From the IMG/VR virus record IMGVR_UViG_3300025151_008304, positions 1 through 40,564 of that record: a stretch of 40,564 bases of DNA; one strand, written 5' to 3'. Shown here in pieces: positions 1 through 6,622 of the stretch (its first letter is position 1; the number at the start of each line of letters is the position of its first letter). Source of the DNA: a virus. The position numbers were made by a program, and so were the translations under genes. Below the pieces are notes generated by a model. The model was not told the origin of the DNA. It did no database searches and worked only from the letters and a program-made list of their open reading frames with translations.

Positions 1-2009
1 TCATTAACAACGTAAAAGTTTCCACTCTTACATTCGTATACAAACATTACCGAGAAGTTCGGTTCGATGCTCTGCTCCACGCCGTTAATATAGCCAATAG
101 TGGCAGTAGGAGCAATTGCCATAGTGTTACTATTTCTGATTCCATATTTTAAAATGTGTTCTCTTACTTTTTTCCAATCGAGTTTTCCCCGCACGGGAGT
201 CTTTGGAGACTTTTTTCTAAAATCTAGTAAGTTGTTGTAAGTGTCGATGGGTAGTTGACCCTTTTCCCACAGTGAGCCAGAATAAGTCTTGTAGCTTCCT
301 CTTTCTTTAGCTAATTCGCTAGAAGAAAGAATCGCGTTGTAAGAAAAGAACTCTGTCAATTCGTCTATGAATTTTACAGCTTCGTCTGAATCGTATTGGA
401 CATTAAGAATCTGTAAAACGTCATGGGTAGCCATCATACCTAATCCAATTGGTCGATGTTGCATATTAGCATTTTCAGCCTCTTTAGTGGGATAAAAGTT
501 TAAGTCAATTACGTTGTCTAAAAGACGAATAGCAGTCTTAATTGTAGACGCTAATAAATCTTTATTTAGCTTCTTTCCTTCAAGATGGTTTTTTAAATTA
601 ACGCTACCAAGGTTGCATACTGCTGTTTCCCCTACTTCTATTTTTTCTCCATCTTTATATTTTGATGGTTTTGTATGCAGAAGAATTTCAGTACATAAAT
701 TACTTGAATGAACAGTGCCTTGATGTTGGTTGCTGTACCGAATATTTGATGGGTCTTTAAAAGTTACCCAAGGATGGGATGTCTCAAATAAAACTTTCAG
801 CATTTTCTTCCAAAGCTCTTTAGCTTTTACCTTGCGAAAATTTTTCAACTCTCCTTCCTCTGCTTTTTGGCAGTAGTAATCATAAGACTCTTCAAAGTCT
901 TCCCCATAAGCTTCATGCAATTCTCTGCAATCAGAAGGGCAGAACATGTACCAATCTCCATCTTCTTGAACCTTCTTCATAAAAAGGTCAGGAATCCAAG
1001 AGGCAGTATTCATATCGTGACATCGAAGTCTTTCATCGCCGGTGTTTCGGCGAAGATTTAAAAAGTCTTCAAAATCAAGATGCCAAGGCTCAAGGTAAGC
1101 GCATCCAGCACCGGGCCTTTTGCCGCCTTGGTTTACCGCGACAAGTGTGTCGTTGAGGATTTTGAGCCATGGCACAAGACCTCCAGAAATCCCGTTTGTG
1201 CCTTTGATATAAGCCCCAGAAGCACGAAAATTAGTAACGTCAAAGCCAAGACCTCCGGCGTACTTACTTTTTCTGGCTTCTTGCCAGACTCCTTCGAATA
1301 TTCCGTCGATGCTGTCATCAAATGTATTTAGGTAACACGAGCTTAATTGAGAGTGAGTAGTTCCGCTATTAAATAATGTAGGAGTGGATGGAGTGTAAAG
1401 CAGATTGCTAAACAGGTTGTAAAACTCAATTGCTCGTTCTTCTTTATTTTCTTCATTTAAAGCTAGCCCCATTGCGATCCTCATCCAGAACGCTTGGGGC
1501 GATTCGATTATCTTATTATTAATACGAATAAAATATCTATCAATTAAAATTTGTAGCCCAAGATATTTAAACTTTCTGTCACGATCAGGTATTAAAGCTT
1601 CCGAAAGTTTTTTTAAGTCATAGTCAAGTAGTCTTTCGTTGAGAATATCATTTTTGACCAGCTTCTTTACGCCATGTACGAAAGATTTTTTATACTGTAA
1701 ATCAAAAGTATCTGAATCCACACTTTCCCTAAAAACTTCTTTGTAAAGTGCATTAACCGCTAACGCCGCCGCTACATTACTATAATTAGGTTCTTTTTCT
1801 ATTTTGGCGCGAGCCGATAAAATTAAGGCCTCATCTATTTCTTTTGTTGTTATTTTATCGTAAAGCTGTAATTGCGCGTCGAGAATAACTTCACTAGCAG
1901 AGACGTTGTTGCCGTCAATACCAACACAAGCTCGATAAACGCATTTGTTTATCTTCTCTACGTCAAATTCCTCTAGTTTTCCGTTTCTCTTTTTTACTTT
2001 TATTTCCAT
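1..2009 (-). CDS. nrdA: Ribonucleoside-diphosphate reductase large subunit (class I), 3' end outside window
   Basis: This is the alpha subunit that reduces ribonucleotides to deoxyribonucleotides for phage DNA synthesis. About 669 residues are visible, read from ATG at 2009 leftwards, and the frame is open to the window edge, so roughly the last 100 residues (including the C-terminal redox cysteine pair) are missing. An ATP-cone-like domain fills about residues 1-95 (KRNGKLEEFDVEKI). Active-site elements are in place: the SSCYL cysteine near 225, the SSNLCTEI radical-site motif with Asn, Cys and Glu at about 437-441, VCNLGSVNL with the partner cysteine near 465, and PTATIGYINGVEQSIEPN near 644. 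It has its own promoter and a leader hairpin just upstream. The small subunit is not in the window. Identity is secure from motif order and length. Confidence 0.96.
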   Translation of the reverse strand, partial: MEIKVKKRNGKLEEFDVEKINKCVYRACVGIDGNNVSASEVILDAQLQLYDKITTKEIDEALILSARAKIEKEPNYSNVAAALAVNALYKEVFRESVDSDTFDLQYKKSFVHGVKKLVKNDILNERLLDYDLKKLSEALIPDRDRKFKYLGLQILIDRYFIRINNKIIESPQAFWMRIAMGLALNEENKEERAIEFYNLFSNLLYTPSTPTLFNSGTTHSQLSSCYLNTFDDSIDGIFEGVWQEARKSKYAGGLGFDVTNFRASGAYIKGTNGISGGLVPWLKILNDTLVAVNQGGKRPGAGCAYLEPWHLDFEDFLNLRRNTGDERLRCHDMNTASWIPDLFMKKVQEDGDWYMFCPSDCRELHEAYGEDFEESYDYYCQKAEEGELKNFRKVKAKELWKKMLKVLFETSHPWVTFKDPSNIRYSNQHQGTVHSSNLCTEILLHTKPSKYKDGEKIEVGETAVCNLGSVNLKNHLEGKKLNKDLLASTIKTAIRLLDNVIDLNFYPTKEAENANMQHRPIGLGMMATHDVLQILNVQYDSDEAVKFIDELTEFFSYNAILSSSELAKERGSYKTYSGSLWEKGQLPIDTYNNLLDFRKKSPKTPVRGKLDWKKVREHILKYGIRNSNTMAIAPTATIGYINGVEQSIEPNFSVMFVYECKSGNFYVVN

Positions 2010-2017
2010 ATCTGTAG

Positions 2018-2043
2018 AAAAAAATACACCCTCAAGCAGGTGT
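2018..2043 (-). terminator. Leader hairpin plus T-run upstream of nrdA (possible attenuator)
   Basis: Read on the minus strand, ACACC (2043-2039) pairs with GGTGT (2030-2026) around an 8-nt loop, and seven T follow at 2024-2018, directly before the nrdA ATG at 2009. It lies downstream of the predicted nrdA transcription start (about 2044), so it would form the very 5' end of the mRNA. It could be a short intrinsic terminator or attenuator, a 5'-protecting stem, or the terminator of the upstream small genes. The stem is only 5 bp, so function is uncertain. Confidence 0.4.
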
Positions 2044-2050
2044 GCGATTA

Positions 2051-2079
2051 ACTATGTTACAACGAGACTCAAACGTCAA
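2051..2079 (-). promoter_or_regulatory. Predicted sigma70 promoter of nrdA
   Basis: On the minus strand, TTGACG (2079-2074) is followed after exactly 17 nt by CATAGT (2056-2051). The start would fall near 2044, giving nrdA a leader of about 35 nt, which is longer than the leaders of the other promoters in this window. The -10 matches consensus at only 4 of 6 positions. Confidence 0.55.
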
Positions 2080-2080
2080 G

Positions 2081-2248
2081 TTATTTTTCAATTATCTCTA
2101 ATTTTTCTTTTGTATTTTTCTGGAGATTTTTCATATACTGTTTAGCGCTTTTTAAACCTTCTTCAGTATGGGGAAAAGCTCCATAAGACCACTTACGAGT
2201 TGCAGACTCTATTAAGTAATACTTTTTACTTTTTTTGCTTTTTGGCAT
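2081..2248 (-). CDS. Small basic protein of unknown function (55 aa)
   Basis: A 55-codon frame starts at ATG 2248 and stops at TAA 2083-2081. It begins with a lysine- and serine-rich stretch (MPKSKKSKKYYLIES), then a short mixed region and a charged helix-like end (KNTKEKLEIIEK). Its start overlaps the end of the upstream coiled-coil gene by 23 nt in another frame, the tight packing typical here, and it fills the otherwise empty gap before the nrdA promoter. I do not recognise a family. The Tyr/Trp-containing segment YYLIESATRKWSYGAF resembles small single-sheet phage proteins, but that is only an impression. Confidence 0.6.
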   Translation of the reverse strand: MPKSKKSKKYYLIESATRKWSYGAFPHTEEGLKSAKQYMKNLQKNTKEKLEIIEK

Positions 2249-2567
2249 AAGAGTCTAGTGTTTTTACTATTTGTTCTTCTAAATCAAGAATTGACTGCTC
2301 TAAAATATCTAACTGGTCGTTCTCAAGAGAAATTCTTTTCATTAAGGATTTTACTTCTCGTGAGTATTTTAAATTTTCCTTGAGGTAAGACTCCTCGTCC
2401 ATTAAAAAAGATTCCTCCTCGCACTCGTCTATTTTTTTAAAAACTTTCTCAGTTCTTGCTTCCCAAAATTCTATACTTTTGCAAGATAGTTCTATTGAAT
2501 CAATTAAACTTTCTTTTTTTTCAAAAAGTGGTTGCAAGACAGAATCTAACTTACTCTTTTTTTTCAT
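2226..2567 (-). CDS. Coiled-coil protein of unknown function (113 aa)
   Basis: The protein is almost entirely charged heptad-like sequence, rich in Glu, Lys and Leu, from about residue 15 to the end, and is predicted to be a long helical coiled coil. There is no signal peptide, membrane segment or recognisable catalytic motif. Its ATG at 2567 overlaps the TGA/TAA end of the upstream 60-aa gene by 4 nt, so the two are probably translationally coupled. It sits in a run of small genes between hsp20 and nrdA. It could be a scaffold or adaptor for another phage protein. No function can be given. Confidence 0.75.
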   Translation of the reverse strand: MKKKSKLDSVLQPLFEKKESLIDSIELSCKSIEFWEARTEKVFKKIDECEEESFLMDEESYLKENLKYSREVKSLMKRISLENDQLDILEQSILDLEEQIVKTLDSYAKKQKK

Positions 2568-2746
2568 GGAAGTAAAACCTCTCTTATGATTTTAAGTTTG
2601 TGAGTCATAAAACTTTCACCTTGGTATTTTACGGAGTCTTTCGCTTTAGCTTCAGCATCCTGCCATATAGACACTTCGATTAATTGGTCAAGTAGAGATA
2701 TTAATTGATCATGTTTAGCTTGAGTTAAAATCAAATCGTTTCTCAT
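2564..2746 (-). CDS. Small hypothetical protein (60 aa)
   Basis: A 60-residue, mostly helical acidic protein with no motif I recognise. It starts at ATG 2746 just after the stop of the upstream 64-aa gene and ends in a 4-nt overlap with the next coiled-coil gene, which argues that it is translated. The N-terminal part (TQAKHDQLISLLDQLIEV) looks like a helical hairpin; the C-terminal part is basic. It belongs to the same minus-strand run of small genes. Confidence 0.65.
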   Translation of the reverse strand: MRNDLILTQAKHDQLISLLDQLIEVSIWQDAEAKAKDSVKYQGESFMTHKLKIIREVLLP

Positions 2747-2757
2747 TTAAAAAAATC

Positions 2758-2952
2758 TTATTTTAAAAGTAGGTAATTGTCAAATTCAATTTCGCTCCAA
2801 GTTGCTGATGCTGAGGACTTTCTGTATTGTGAATGACAAACAGCAAGCCTCTGTTTAGGATCTTTAAATTCATTATTCATGACGGAACTAGCCATACATG
2901 AATTTATAAAATCTTCTTTTTTCTGGCTTTTCTTGGGAGAAGGAAGCGGCAT
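2758..2952 (-). CDS. Small phage protein with a QRLAVC-type motif (64 aa)
   Basis: I place the start at ATG 2952 (MPLPSPKKSQKKEDFI). An in-frame ATG at 2982 lies inside the hsp20 terminator hairpin and is unlikely to be used. The first 45 residues follow a pattern common in small proteins of aquatic tailed phages: M-P-x-P start, a lysine run, FINSCM, then KDPKQRLAVCHSQYRK. It contains two conserved-looking cysteines. The remainder is a short acidic tail. Function is not known to me; related segments occur alone or at the ends of larger phage proteins. Confidence 0.7.
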   Translation of the reverse strand: MPLPSPKKSQKKEDFINSCMASSVMNNEFKDPKQRLAVCHSQYRKSSASATWSEIEFDNYLLLK

Positions 2953-2963
2953 ATAAATAATTA

Positions 2964-2992
2964 CACAAAAAAACCGGGCCAAGGCCCGGTTT
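2964..2992 (-). terminator. Intrinsic terminator of hsp20
   Basis: A perfect 10-bp inverted repeat AAACCGGGCC / GGCCCGGTTT (2971-2980 with 2983-2992, 2-nt loop as drawn) lies directly after the hsp20 stop. On the minus strand it runs into seven T (2973-2967). It is one of the two clearest terminators in the window. The symmetric stem could also stop weak plus-strand transcription. Confidence 0.9.
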
Positions 2993-3001
2993 GATAACCC
3001 T

Positions 3002-3358
3002 TTATTTAATTTTAATTTCTTTAGGTTTGTGTTTACTTTTCTTTTTGAATATTAGCCTAAATATCCCATTTTTCAAGGATGCATCAGCGGTTGATGGGTC
3101 GGCTTTTTCGGGGATATGGTATGTTTGTCCAAACTTAACCTCTTTCCCTCTTCTTGTGGTTTTACCTTGTAGGTTGAGGTGTCCGGCAGATTCAATATTG
3201 ACTTTAACGTCTTCTTTAGTGAAGCCGGGCATTTCTACCTCAAATACATAATCCCCATTTTCCTCAATGAAAACAGGATCTAAAGTGTTTTGAAGTTCGT
3301 TGAATAATGGTGTTGCGATGTCTAGCAAACCCCTTCCGAAGTTATCATGTAAATACAT
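3002..3358 (-). CDS. Small heat-shock protein, Hsp20/alpha-crystallin family
   Basis: This 118-residue protein has a short N-terminal arm, then an alpha-crystallin domain from about residue 36 to the end. The domain shows DYVFEVEMPGFTKEDVKVNI and the late strand motif ASLKNGIFRLIF, ending in the basic tail KPKEIKIK. These proteins hold unfolding proteins without ATP, and aquatic myoviruses often carry one, possibly to aid virion assembly or survival under stress. It appears to be a one-gene unit: a promoter abuts the ATG and a strong hairpin terminator follows the stop. The start is fixed by the promoter, which leaves essentially no leader. Confidence 0.92.
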   Translation of the reverse strand: MYLHDNFGRGLLDIATPLFNELQNTLDPVFIEENGDYVFEVEMPGFTKEDVKVNIESAGHLNLQGKTTRRGKEVKFGQTYHIPEKADPSTADASLKNGIFRLIFKKKSKHKPKEIKIK

Positions 3359-3365
3359 GACTACT

Positions 3366-3394
3366 ATTTAGCACGGGGCGTGCCAATGTGTCAC
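3366..3394 (-). promoter_or_regulatory. Predicted leaderless promoter of hsp20
   Basis: On the minus strand GTGACA (3394-3389) is followed after 17 nt by CTAAAT (3371-3366), with TG just before the -10. The -10 ends 8 nt before the ATG at 3358, so transcription should start at or within a base of the start codon. Confidence 0.6.
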
Positions 3395-3417
3395 ATGCCT
3401 TTTTTTCTAGGAAATAA

Positions 3418-3434
3418 GCTAATTTTTAATTAGC
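3418..3434 (-). terminator. Possible terminator after the dCMP deaminase-dUTPase operon
   Basis: GCTAATT and AATTAGC (3434-3428 with 3424-3418) form a 7-bp AT-rich stem with a 3-nt loop just beyond the stop of the 68-aa gene; on the minus strand TTATTT follows. Weak in GC and with an interrupted T-run, so only a candidate. Confidence 0.35.
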
Positions 3435-3450
3435 GAATCGGGCGCCAGTG

Positions 3451-3657
3451 TCATAAAGTCTCATATGATAAGGACCTTATATCATACATTGACACTATAT
3501 CTGTCTCAAGGGGGTTTTCTACATTAGAGATTTCGAAATATTCTTCGTCTATTACTTTCTCTACTTTACCGTTCCAGCCGCCGTTTTTTACAACACGGAC
3601 ATAAGACCCAACCATTTTAGAATTGTAGGAAATAACTTCCTTATTTGAGTTTTGCAT
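3451..3657 (-). CDS. Small protein with a possible SH3/KOW-like fold (68 aa)
   Basis: A 68-residue protein that begins 2 nt after the dUTPase stop and is the last gene of that minus-strand operon. The middle part, GSYVRVVKNGGWNGKVEKVI, has the pattern of a KOW or small SH3-like barrel: a strand, a Gly-rich turn, then a strand. There is no catalytic motif. It may bind nucleic acid or protein. I would not go further than an all-beta small domain. Confidence 0.6.
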   Translation of the reverse strand: MQNSNKEVISYNSKMVGSYVRVVKNGGWNGKVEKVIDEEYFEISNVENPLETDIVSMYDIRSLSYETL

Positions 3658-3659
3658 GT

Positions 3660-4136
3660 TTATTCTCCGGAGCTGCCAAAGCCGCCCTCGCCTCTTTGTG
3701 AATCTTCAAGTGTTTTCATTTCGTTCCACTTTACATTAGTGTGGCATTTTTCTATTATGAGTTGAGCAATCCTATCACCCGGTTTGATATCTATTCTGTT
3801 AGCTGAACCAAACATAGCTTCAAAAGTGCTAGGCCTTAGATTATATCCTTCAAAATTTAAGTTTATCAATAAAACTTTTATTTCTCCACGATAACCGGAA
3901 TCTATCACTCCAGCCATAACGTCTATACCTTTTTTACACGCTAAACCGCTTCTAGGGGCTATTCTTCCGTAAAAACCTTGCGGAATCTCTAGAGAAATAC
4001 CGGTAGACACTAATTTACGTTGAAAAGGTTCCAATGTAACATATTCTGTAGAAAATAGGTCATAACCCGCGTCAGAACAGTTTGCTTGCGATGGTACTTG
4101 CGCCTCTGGGTACAGTTTTGAGTAATTAATTTTCAT
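3660..4136 (-). CDS. dut: dUTP pyrophosphatase (trimeric dUTPase)
   Basis: It hydrolyses dUTP to dUMP and pyrophosphate, keeping uracil out of DNA and supplying dUMP for thymidylate synthesis. All five motifs of the trimeric family are present in its 158 residues: DAGYDLFS (22-29), PRSGLA (61-66), GVIDSGYRGE with the catalytic Asp near 79 and Tyr near 82, GDRIAQLII (120-128), and the P-loop-like RGEGGFGSSG at the C terminus. About 15 extra residues separate motifs III and IV (NLRPSTFEAMFGSANRID), which is unusual in the core of the family. Its ATG overlaps the end of the dCMP deaminase gene by 11 nt, so the two are coupled parts of one dUMP-supply operon. Confidence 0.96.
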   Translation of the reverse strand: MKINYSKLYPEAQVPSQANCSDAGYDLFSTEYVTLEPFQRKLVSTGISLEIPQGFYGRIAPRSGLACKKGIDVMAGVIDSGYRGEIKVLLINLNFEGYNLRPSTFEAMFGSANRIDIKPGDRIAQLIIEKCHTNVKWNEMKTLEDSQRGEGGFGSSGE

Positions 4137-4536
4137 ATTGAACGCACTCTATGTTATAAAAGTTAAAAATCTCTATAGCGCTTTTATCTCTTTTGTAGAC
4201 TTCATTGTAGACTACTTTCTTTATCCCGTAAGCGGCTATCATTGTGGCGCAATAAGAACACGGTAAAAGCGTAACGGCAAGCATTTTAGCCTCATCTCTT
4301 TTTATTAAGCTTAAACAATTTGCTTCAGCATGAACCATAAAAGGTCTCCTATGGTTTCGGTTTCTCAAAAAAGCATGAGAGACATCTTTCCCCGGGGCTA
4401 AACCGTTATACCCCACCGCAATAACCATATTTTTTTCGTTTAAAGCGCATGCTCCAACTTTTTGGTAAATATCTTCGCTTCTTTCCGCCACAGAAGAAGC
4501 GATTTTTAAAGCATATTCTTCCCAGCTCAACCTCAT
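4126..4536 (-). CDS. Deoxycytidylate (dCMP) deaminase
   Basis: It converts dCMP to dUMP. The zinc site is intact: VHAEAN (His69, catalytic Glu71) and LPCSYC (Cys93, Cys96), within 136 residues. I choose ATG 4536 (MRLSWEEYALKI) as the start. An earlier in-frame TTG at 4572 is the first codon of the -35 element TTGACT, so translating from it would read through the promoter. The product feeds thymidylate synthesis together with the overlapping dUTPase gene. T4-type dCMP deaminases are longer and allosteric; this one is close to the compact core of the family. Confidence 0.94.
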   Translation of the reverse strand: MRLSWEEYALKIASSVAERSEDIYQKVGACALNEKNMVIAVGYNGLAPGKDVSHAFLRNRNHRRPFMVHAEANCLSLIKRDEAKMLAVTLLPCSYCATMIAAYGIKKVVYNEVYKRDKSAIEIFNFYNIECVQYEN

Positions 4537-4543
4537 CGGTTTA

Positions 4544-4572
4544 TTTTTATCGTGAACCACCTCAAAAGTCAA
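4544..4572 (-). promoter_or_regulatory. Predicted leaderless promoter of the dCMP deaminase operon
   Basis: On the minus strand TTGACT (4572-4567), a 17-nt spacer and TAAAAA (4549-4544). The -10 ends 8 nt before the ATG at 4536, placing the transcription start at the start codon. It drives dCMP deaminase, dUTPase and the 68-aa gene. Confidence 0.65.
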
Positions 4573-4596
4573 GAAAAATCAAATTTTCCCCGAAAA

Positions 4597-4630
4597 AGAG
4601 GCTTGAGAAACTTTTTTCAAAAATACCTCT
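4597..4630. promoter_or_regulatory. Inverted repeat between divergent promoters (possible operator)
   Basis: AGAGG (4597-4601) pairs with CCTCT (4626-4630), and inside it TTGAGAAA and TTTTTCAA form a nested AT-rich palindrome (4603-4620). It lies midway between the minus-strand promoter at 4544-4572 and the plus-strand promoter at 4640-4668. This position would suit a shared operator, but short AT-rich palindromes are common by chance. Confidence 0.25.
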
Positions 4631-4639
4631 AAAGAAGGG

Positions 4640-4668
4640 TTGACATTCATGGTTTAAAGTTTTATAAA
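4640..4668 (+). promoter_or_regulatory. Strong sigma70 promoter driving the structured RNA region
   Basis: A consensus TTGACA (4640-4645), a spacer of exactly 17 nt, and TATAAA (4663-4668). It is one of the two best promoters in the window. No gene begins for more than 300 nt downstream, so the transcript starting near 4675 would be a long leader or a separate non-coding RNA. Confidence 0.8.
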
Positions 4669-4674
4669 GGGCTT

Positions 4675-4940
4675 TTGCAGCATTGTCATCCTGCTGTTAA
4701 AAGGTGGATGGCCCCGTAATCTAGCGTCCGGCTCTGCTTCTCGGAGACTTTGCACCCGGAGATAACTTGAAAGTGAAAATTTTCAAGGAGTGTAGTTAAG
4801 GTGATGTCATATGGGTGGAAACTACCGCACACCCAAAAAAGGCTAACCGGGGAGTATTCTCAGGGAAAAGAAAGATTGCCGGTGTTTTAGTTAAGTCTTT
4901 TTTTAAAAGATACCGCTAAAACGGGGAAAGTCTCCGTTTC
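4675..4940 (+). ncRNA. Candidate structured non-coding RNA (about 230-265 nt), unknown family
   Basis: This stretch has no convincing gene, is visibly richer in G and C than its surroundings, and follows a near-consensus promoter. It contains a chain of stems: CAGCA/TGCTG (4678-4682 with 4692-4696); TCCGG/CCGGA (4727-4731 with 4756-4760) enclosing CTCTG/CGGAG (4732-4736 with 4742-4746); a perfect 7-bp CTTGAAA/TTTCAAG (4766-4772 with 4781-4787); GGGTG/CACCC (4813-4817 with 4830-4834); ACCGG/CCGGT (4846-4850 with 4879-4883) enclosing GAG/CTC; and AAACGGGGA/TCTCCGTTT (4919-4927 with 4931-4939). A seven-T run occurs at 4898-4904. I found no tmRNA, RNase P, SRP, 6S or group I intron signatures. 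It could instead be a long regulatory leader of the dNMP kinase operon. The 3' end is not certain. Confidence 0.55.
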
Positions 4941-4943
4941 ACT

Positions 4944-4972
4944 TCGACTTTCTAGGGAAAAGTTTATATATT
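4944..4972 (+). promoter_or_regulatory. Possible promoter of the dNMP kinase operon
   Basis: TCGACT (4944-4949), 17 nt, TATATT (4967-4972). A second -10 choice, TATACT at 4974-4979, would give a leaderless mRNA at ATG 4987 but has no good -35. The region is very AT-rich, so chance matches are likely. Transcription could also come from the 4640 promoter. Confidence 0.35.
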
Positions 4973-4986
4973 ATATACTATATTTA

Positions 4987-5580
4987 ATGAGTTCTACATT
5001 TAAGAATATTGGTATCTCTGGAGTAGCTGGTTCAGGGAAGAATACTTTATCTGAGATAATAATTAAATTCTTGGAGAGAATGGATATCCCATGCCAAGAA
5101 CTTTCCATTGCAAATAATCTTAAGAAAGAGTTGTCTCCAATTTCACAGAAACTTTATGGAATAGATCCTTGCTCATGTAGTAGAGAAGAAAAAGATATCA
5201 TAAGACCTCTTTTAGTAGCCCACGGTGAGATAAAAAGGAAACTTTCTAAAGGAAAGCACTGGACTAATATTTTGCACAAGGATTTAGATGAAGAAAAAGT
5301 AAATATAATAACTGATGTTAGGTATTCTGAATACAAAGATGATGAAATAGATTGGTTAAAGAATGATGCTAATGGAGTTTTAATTCATTTATCTAGATAT
5401 ATTGAGAAGAATAATGATAGGGTTTATATTAAAGCAATGAATCAATCAGAAAAGAGAAATGACCCAATCATGAAAGATAAAGCTGATTTTGTGTTAAACT
5501 GGAATACTTATGAAGACAGTTCTCAGAGAATAGCTTCTACAGAAAAATTGTTAAAGTGGATAAAACGGTTGTATGTTTGA
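4987..5580 (+). CDS. Deoxynucleoside monophosphate kinase (T4 gp1-like)
   Basis: A P-loop kinase of 197 residues. The Walker A segment is GVAGSGKNT (12-20), the form typical of phage dNMP kinases, where a residue other than Ser/Thr follows the Lys and Thr comes next. The rest has the expected mixed alpha/beta pattern, with a substrate-domain-like region around residues 85-140 and an ITDVRYSEY strand. The enzyme phosphorylates dNMPs to dNDPs, complementing the divergently transcribed dCMP deaminase, dUTPase and ribonucleotide reductase. It is the first gene of the plus-strand block and overlaps the next gene by 8 nt. T4 gp1 is somewhat longer; the assignment rests on the P-loop form and context. 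Confidence 0.8.
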   Translation: MSSTFKNIGISGVAGSGKNTLSEIIIKFLERMDIPCQELSIANNLKKELSPISQKLYGIDPCSCSREEKDIIRPLLVAHGEIKRKLSKGKHWTNILHKDLDEEKVNIITDVRYSEYKDDEIDWLKNDANGVLIHLSRYIEKNNDRVYIKAMNQSEKRNDPIMKDKADFVLNWNTYEDSSQRIASTEKLLKWIKRLYV

Positions 5581-6022
5581 AGGGCACAAATTAGAAGAGT
5601 ATTTTTGCGAGCCAGTTTTAGCTTTTTGTGGGACTGGGGCCAAATTAAATCTAACTTCTGAAACTATGAAAGCTTTTCATAAATTTAATTTTAATAGTTA
5701 TGAAGCCACTTTTAATTATGAAGTTAAGATAGTTACTTTTCCTAATTTTCTGTTTACAAATAATGATGAAAGTTTTGATGAACCTGCTTTTTTAGTAGAG
5801 TTATCCATAAACTCTGATTTGTTTGATCAAGATAATTTTTTGGACGCTAACGTTTTTTTTCAAAATAATTTAGACGATTTAATAGAATATTGTATAATGT
5901 TACCACGTATGTTTAAAGAGCATCACCGTTATTTACTGAATATGGAAGGATTCAAATCATGTAAATACGGGGACTTTAACAAAAAAGTCACATTATGGAA
6001 AAGGGAAGCTGGGATTCATTAA
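5573..6022 (+). CDS. Hypothetical protein (149 aa)
   Basis: An acidic, Phe- and Asn-rich protein of 149 residues. No motif, signal peptide or membrane segment is recognised. Predicted strands in the first half (EATFNYEVKIVTFPNFLF) and a helical second half suggest a small alpha/beta domain. It is squeezed between dNMP kinase (8-nt overlap) and the sigma factor (28-nt overlap) in one transcription unit, so it is probably expressed early with them. Its function is unknown. Confidence 0.75.
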   Translation: MFEGHKLEEYFCEPVLAFCGTGAKLNLTSETMKAFHKFNFNSYEATFNYEVKIVTFPNFLFTNNDESFDEPAFLVELSINSDLFDQDNFLDANVFFQNNLDDLIEYCIMLPRMFKEHHRYLLNMEGFKSCKYGDFNKKVTLWKREAGIH

Positions 6023-6615
6023 CAGATATTTGTCTAGTAAATAATGTAAAAAGCGTTAATTGCGAGAAAAGTCTTAAAGAACTAATCAAACGCCACTCGG
6101 GCTTGTGTTTTAAAATAATGTCAAGGTTCTCTAAAAGCTTTTATGCAAATAATCTAGACATTAACGAGCTTTATAATGATAAAAATTTGATTATATGGAA
6201 TTCAGCAAACAGTTTTGATGAAGACAGAAAAGTAAAGTTTTCAACATGGTTAGCTAATCAGATAAAATACAGCTGCCTGAATTGCCTAAACAAAAAATCT
6301 AAGGACCGACTTGTAGTAACCGAAGACGAATCCCTAGATGCACTTAAAGAGAAAAATCCTTTTTATAACCGTGTTGAAACACATTCAAGTAATAATTTAT
6401 TTGAGTTTACTGAGAATATTCTATCACAACTCAAAGACCCTAGAATAAAAAAGATATTTTCATTAAGGTATTCTAACGAAGAAAAAAAACCATCATGGTG
6501 TGTTATAGCTGATAAAATTAGCGTTAGCACTCAAACTGCGATAAATCTTCATAATAGAGGTATCGAAATACTAAGAAAAAAAATAAAAAGCGAAAAAATG
6601 TTGGATAACGTATAA
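5995..6615 (+). CDS. Phage RNA polymerase sigma factor, sigma70 family
   Basis: A compact 206-residue sigma factor with regions 2 and 4 only. Region 2 spans about residues 27-100: LKELIKRHSGLCFKIMSRF, then the core-binding and promoter-melting segment ANSFDEDRKVKFSTWLANQI. A linker of about 40 residues follows. Region 4 is at about 141-198, with a helix-turn-helix at WCVIADKISVSTQTAI (168-183) and NRGIEILRKKI. It would redirect host RNA polymerase to phage promoters at a particular stage. The start at 5995 lies within the previous gene; no closer Met exists before the conserved domain. A consensus-like promoter begins 8 nt after its stop, so downstream genes are separately controlled. Confidence 0.82.
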   Translation: MEKGSWDSLTDICLVNNVKSVNCEKSLKELIKRHSGLCFKIMSRFSKSFYANNLDINELYNDKNLIIWNSANSFDEDRKVKFSTWLANQIKYSCLNCLNKKSKDRLVVTEDESLDALKEKNPFYNRVETHSSNNLFEFTENILSQLKDPRIKKIFSLRYSNEEKKPSWCVIADKISVSTQTAINLHNRGIEILRKKIKSEKMLDNV

Positions 6616-6622
6616 AAAAGTG

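Noticed and set aside
1133-1321. 62-aa frame on the minus strand within nrdA, and several plus-strand frames in 514-2145
   Set aside because: They lie inside the continuous, motif-complete nrdA frame and have no conserved features.
4804-4913. Micro-frames inside the candidate RNA (28 codons from ATG 4804, 11 from ATG 4812, about 34 from GTG 4816)
   Set aside because: Three overlapping short frames compete over the same stems, none has a start context like the other genes, and each can be explained by chance. A small peptide cannot be fully excluded.
4640-4990. tRNA, tmRNA, RNase P RNA or group I intron in the divergent region
   Set aside because: No cloverleaf, CCA end, tag-peptide frame, RNase P conserved regions or intron core pairings could be found by eye.
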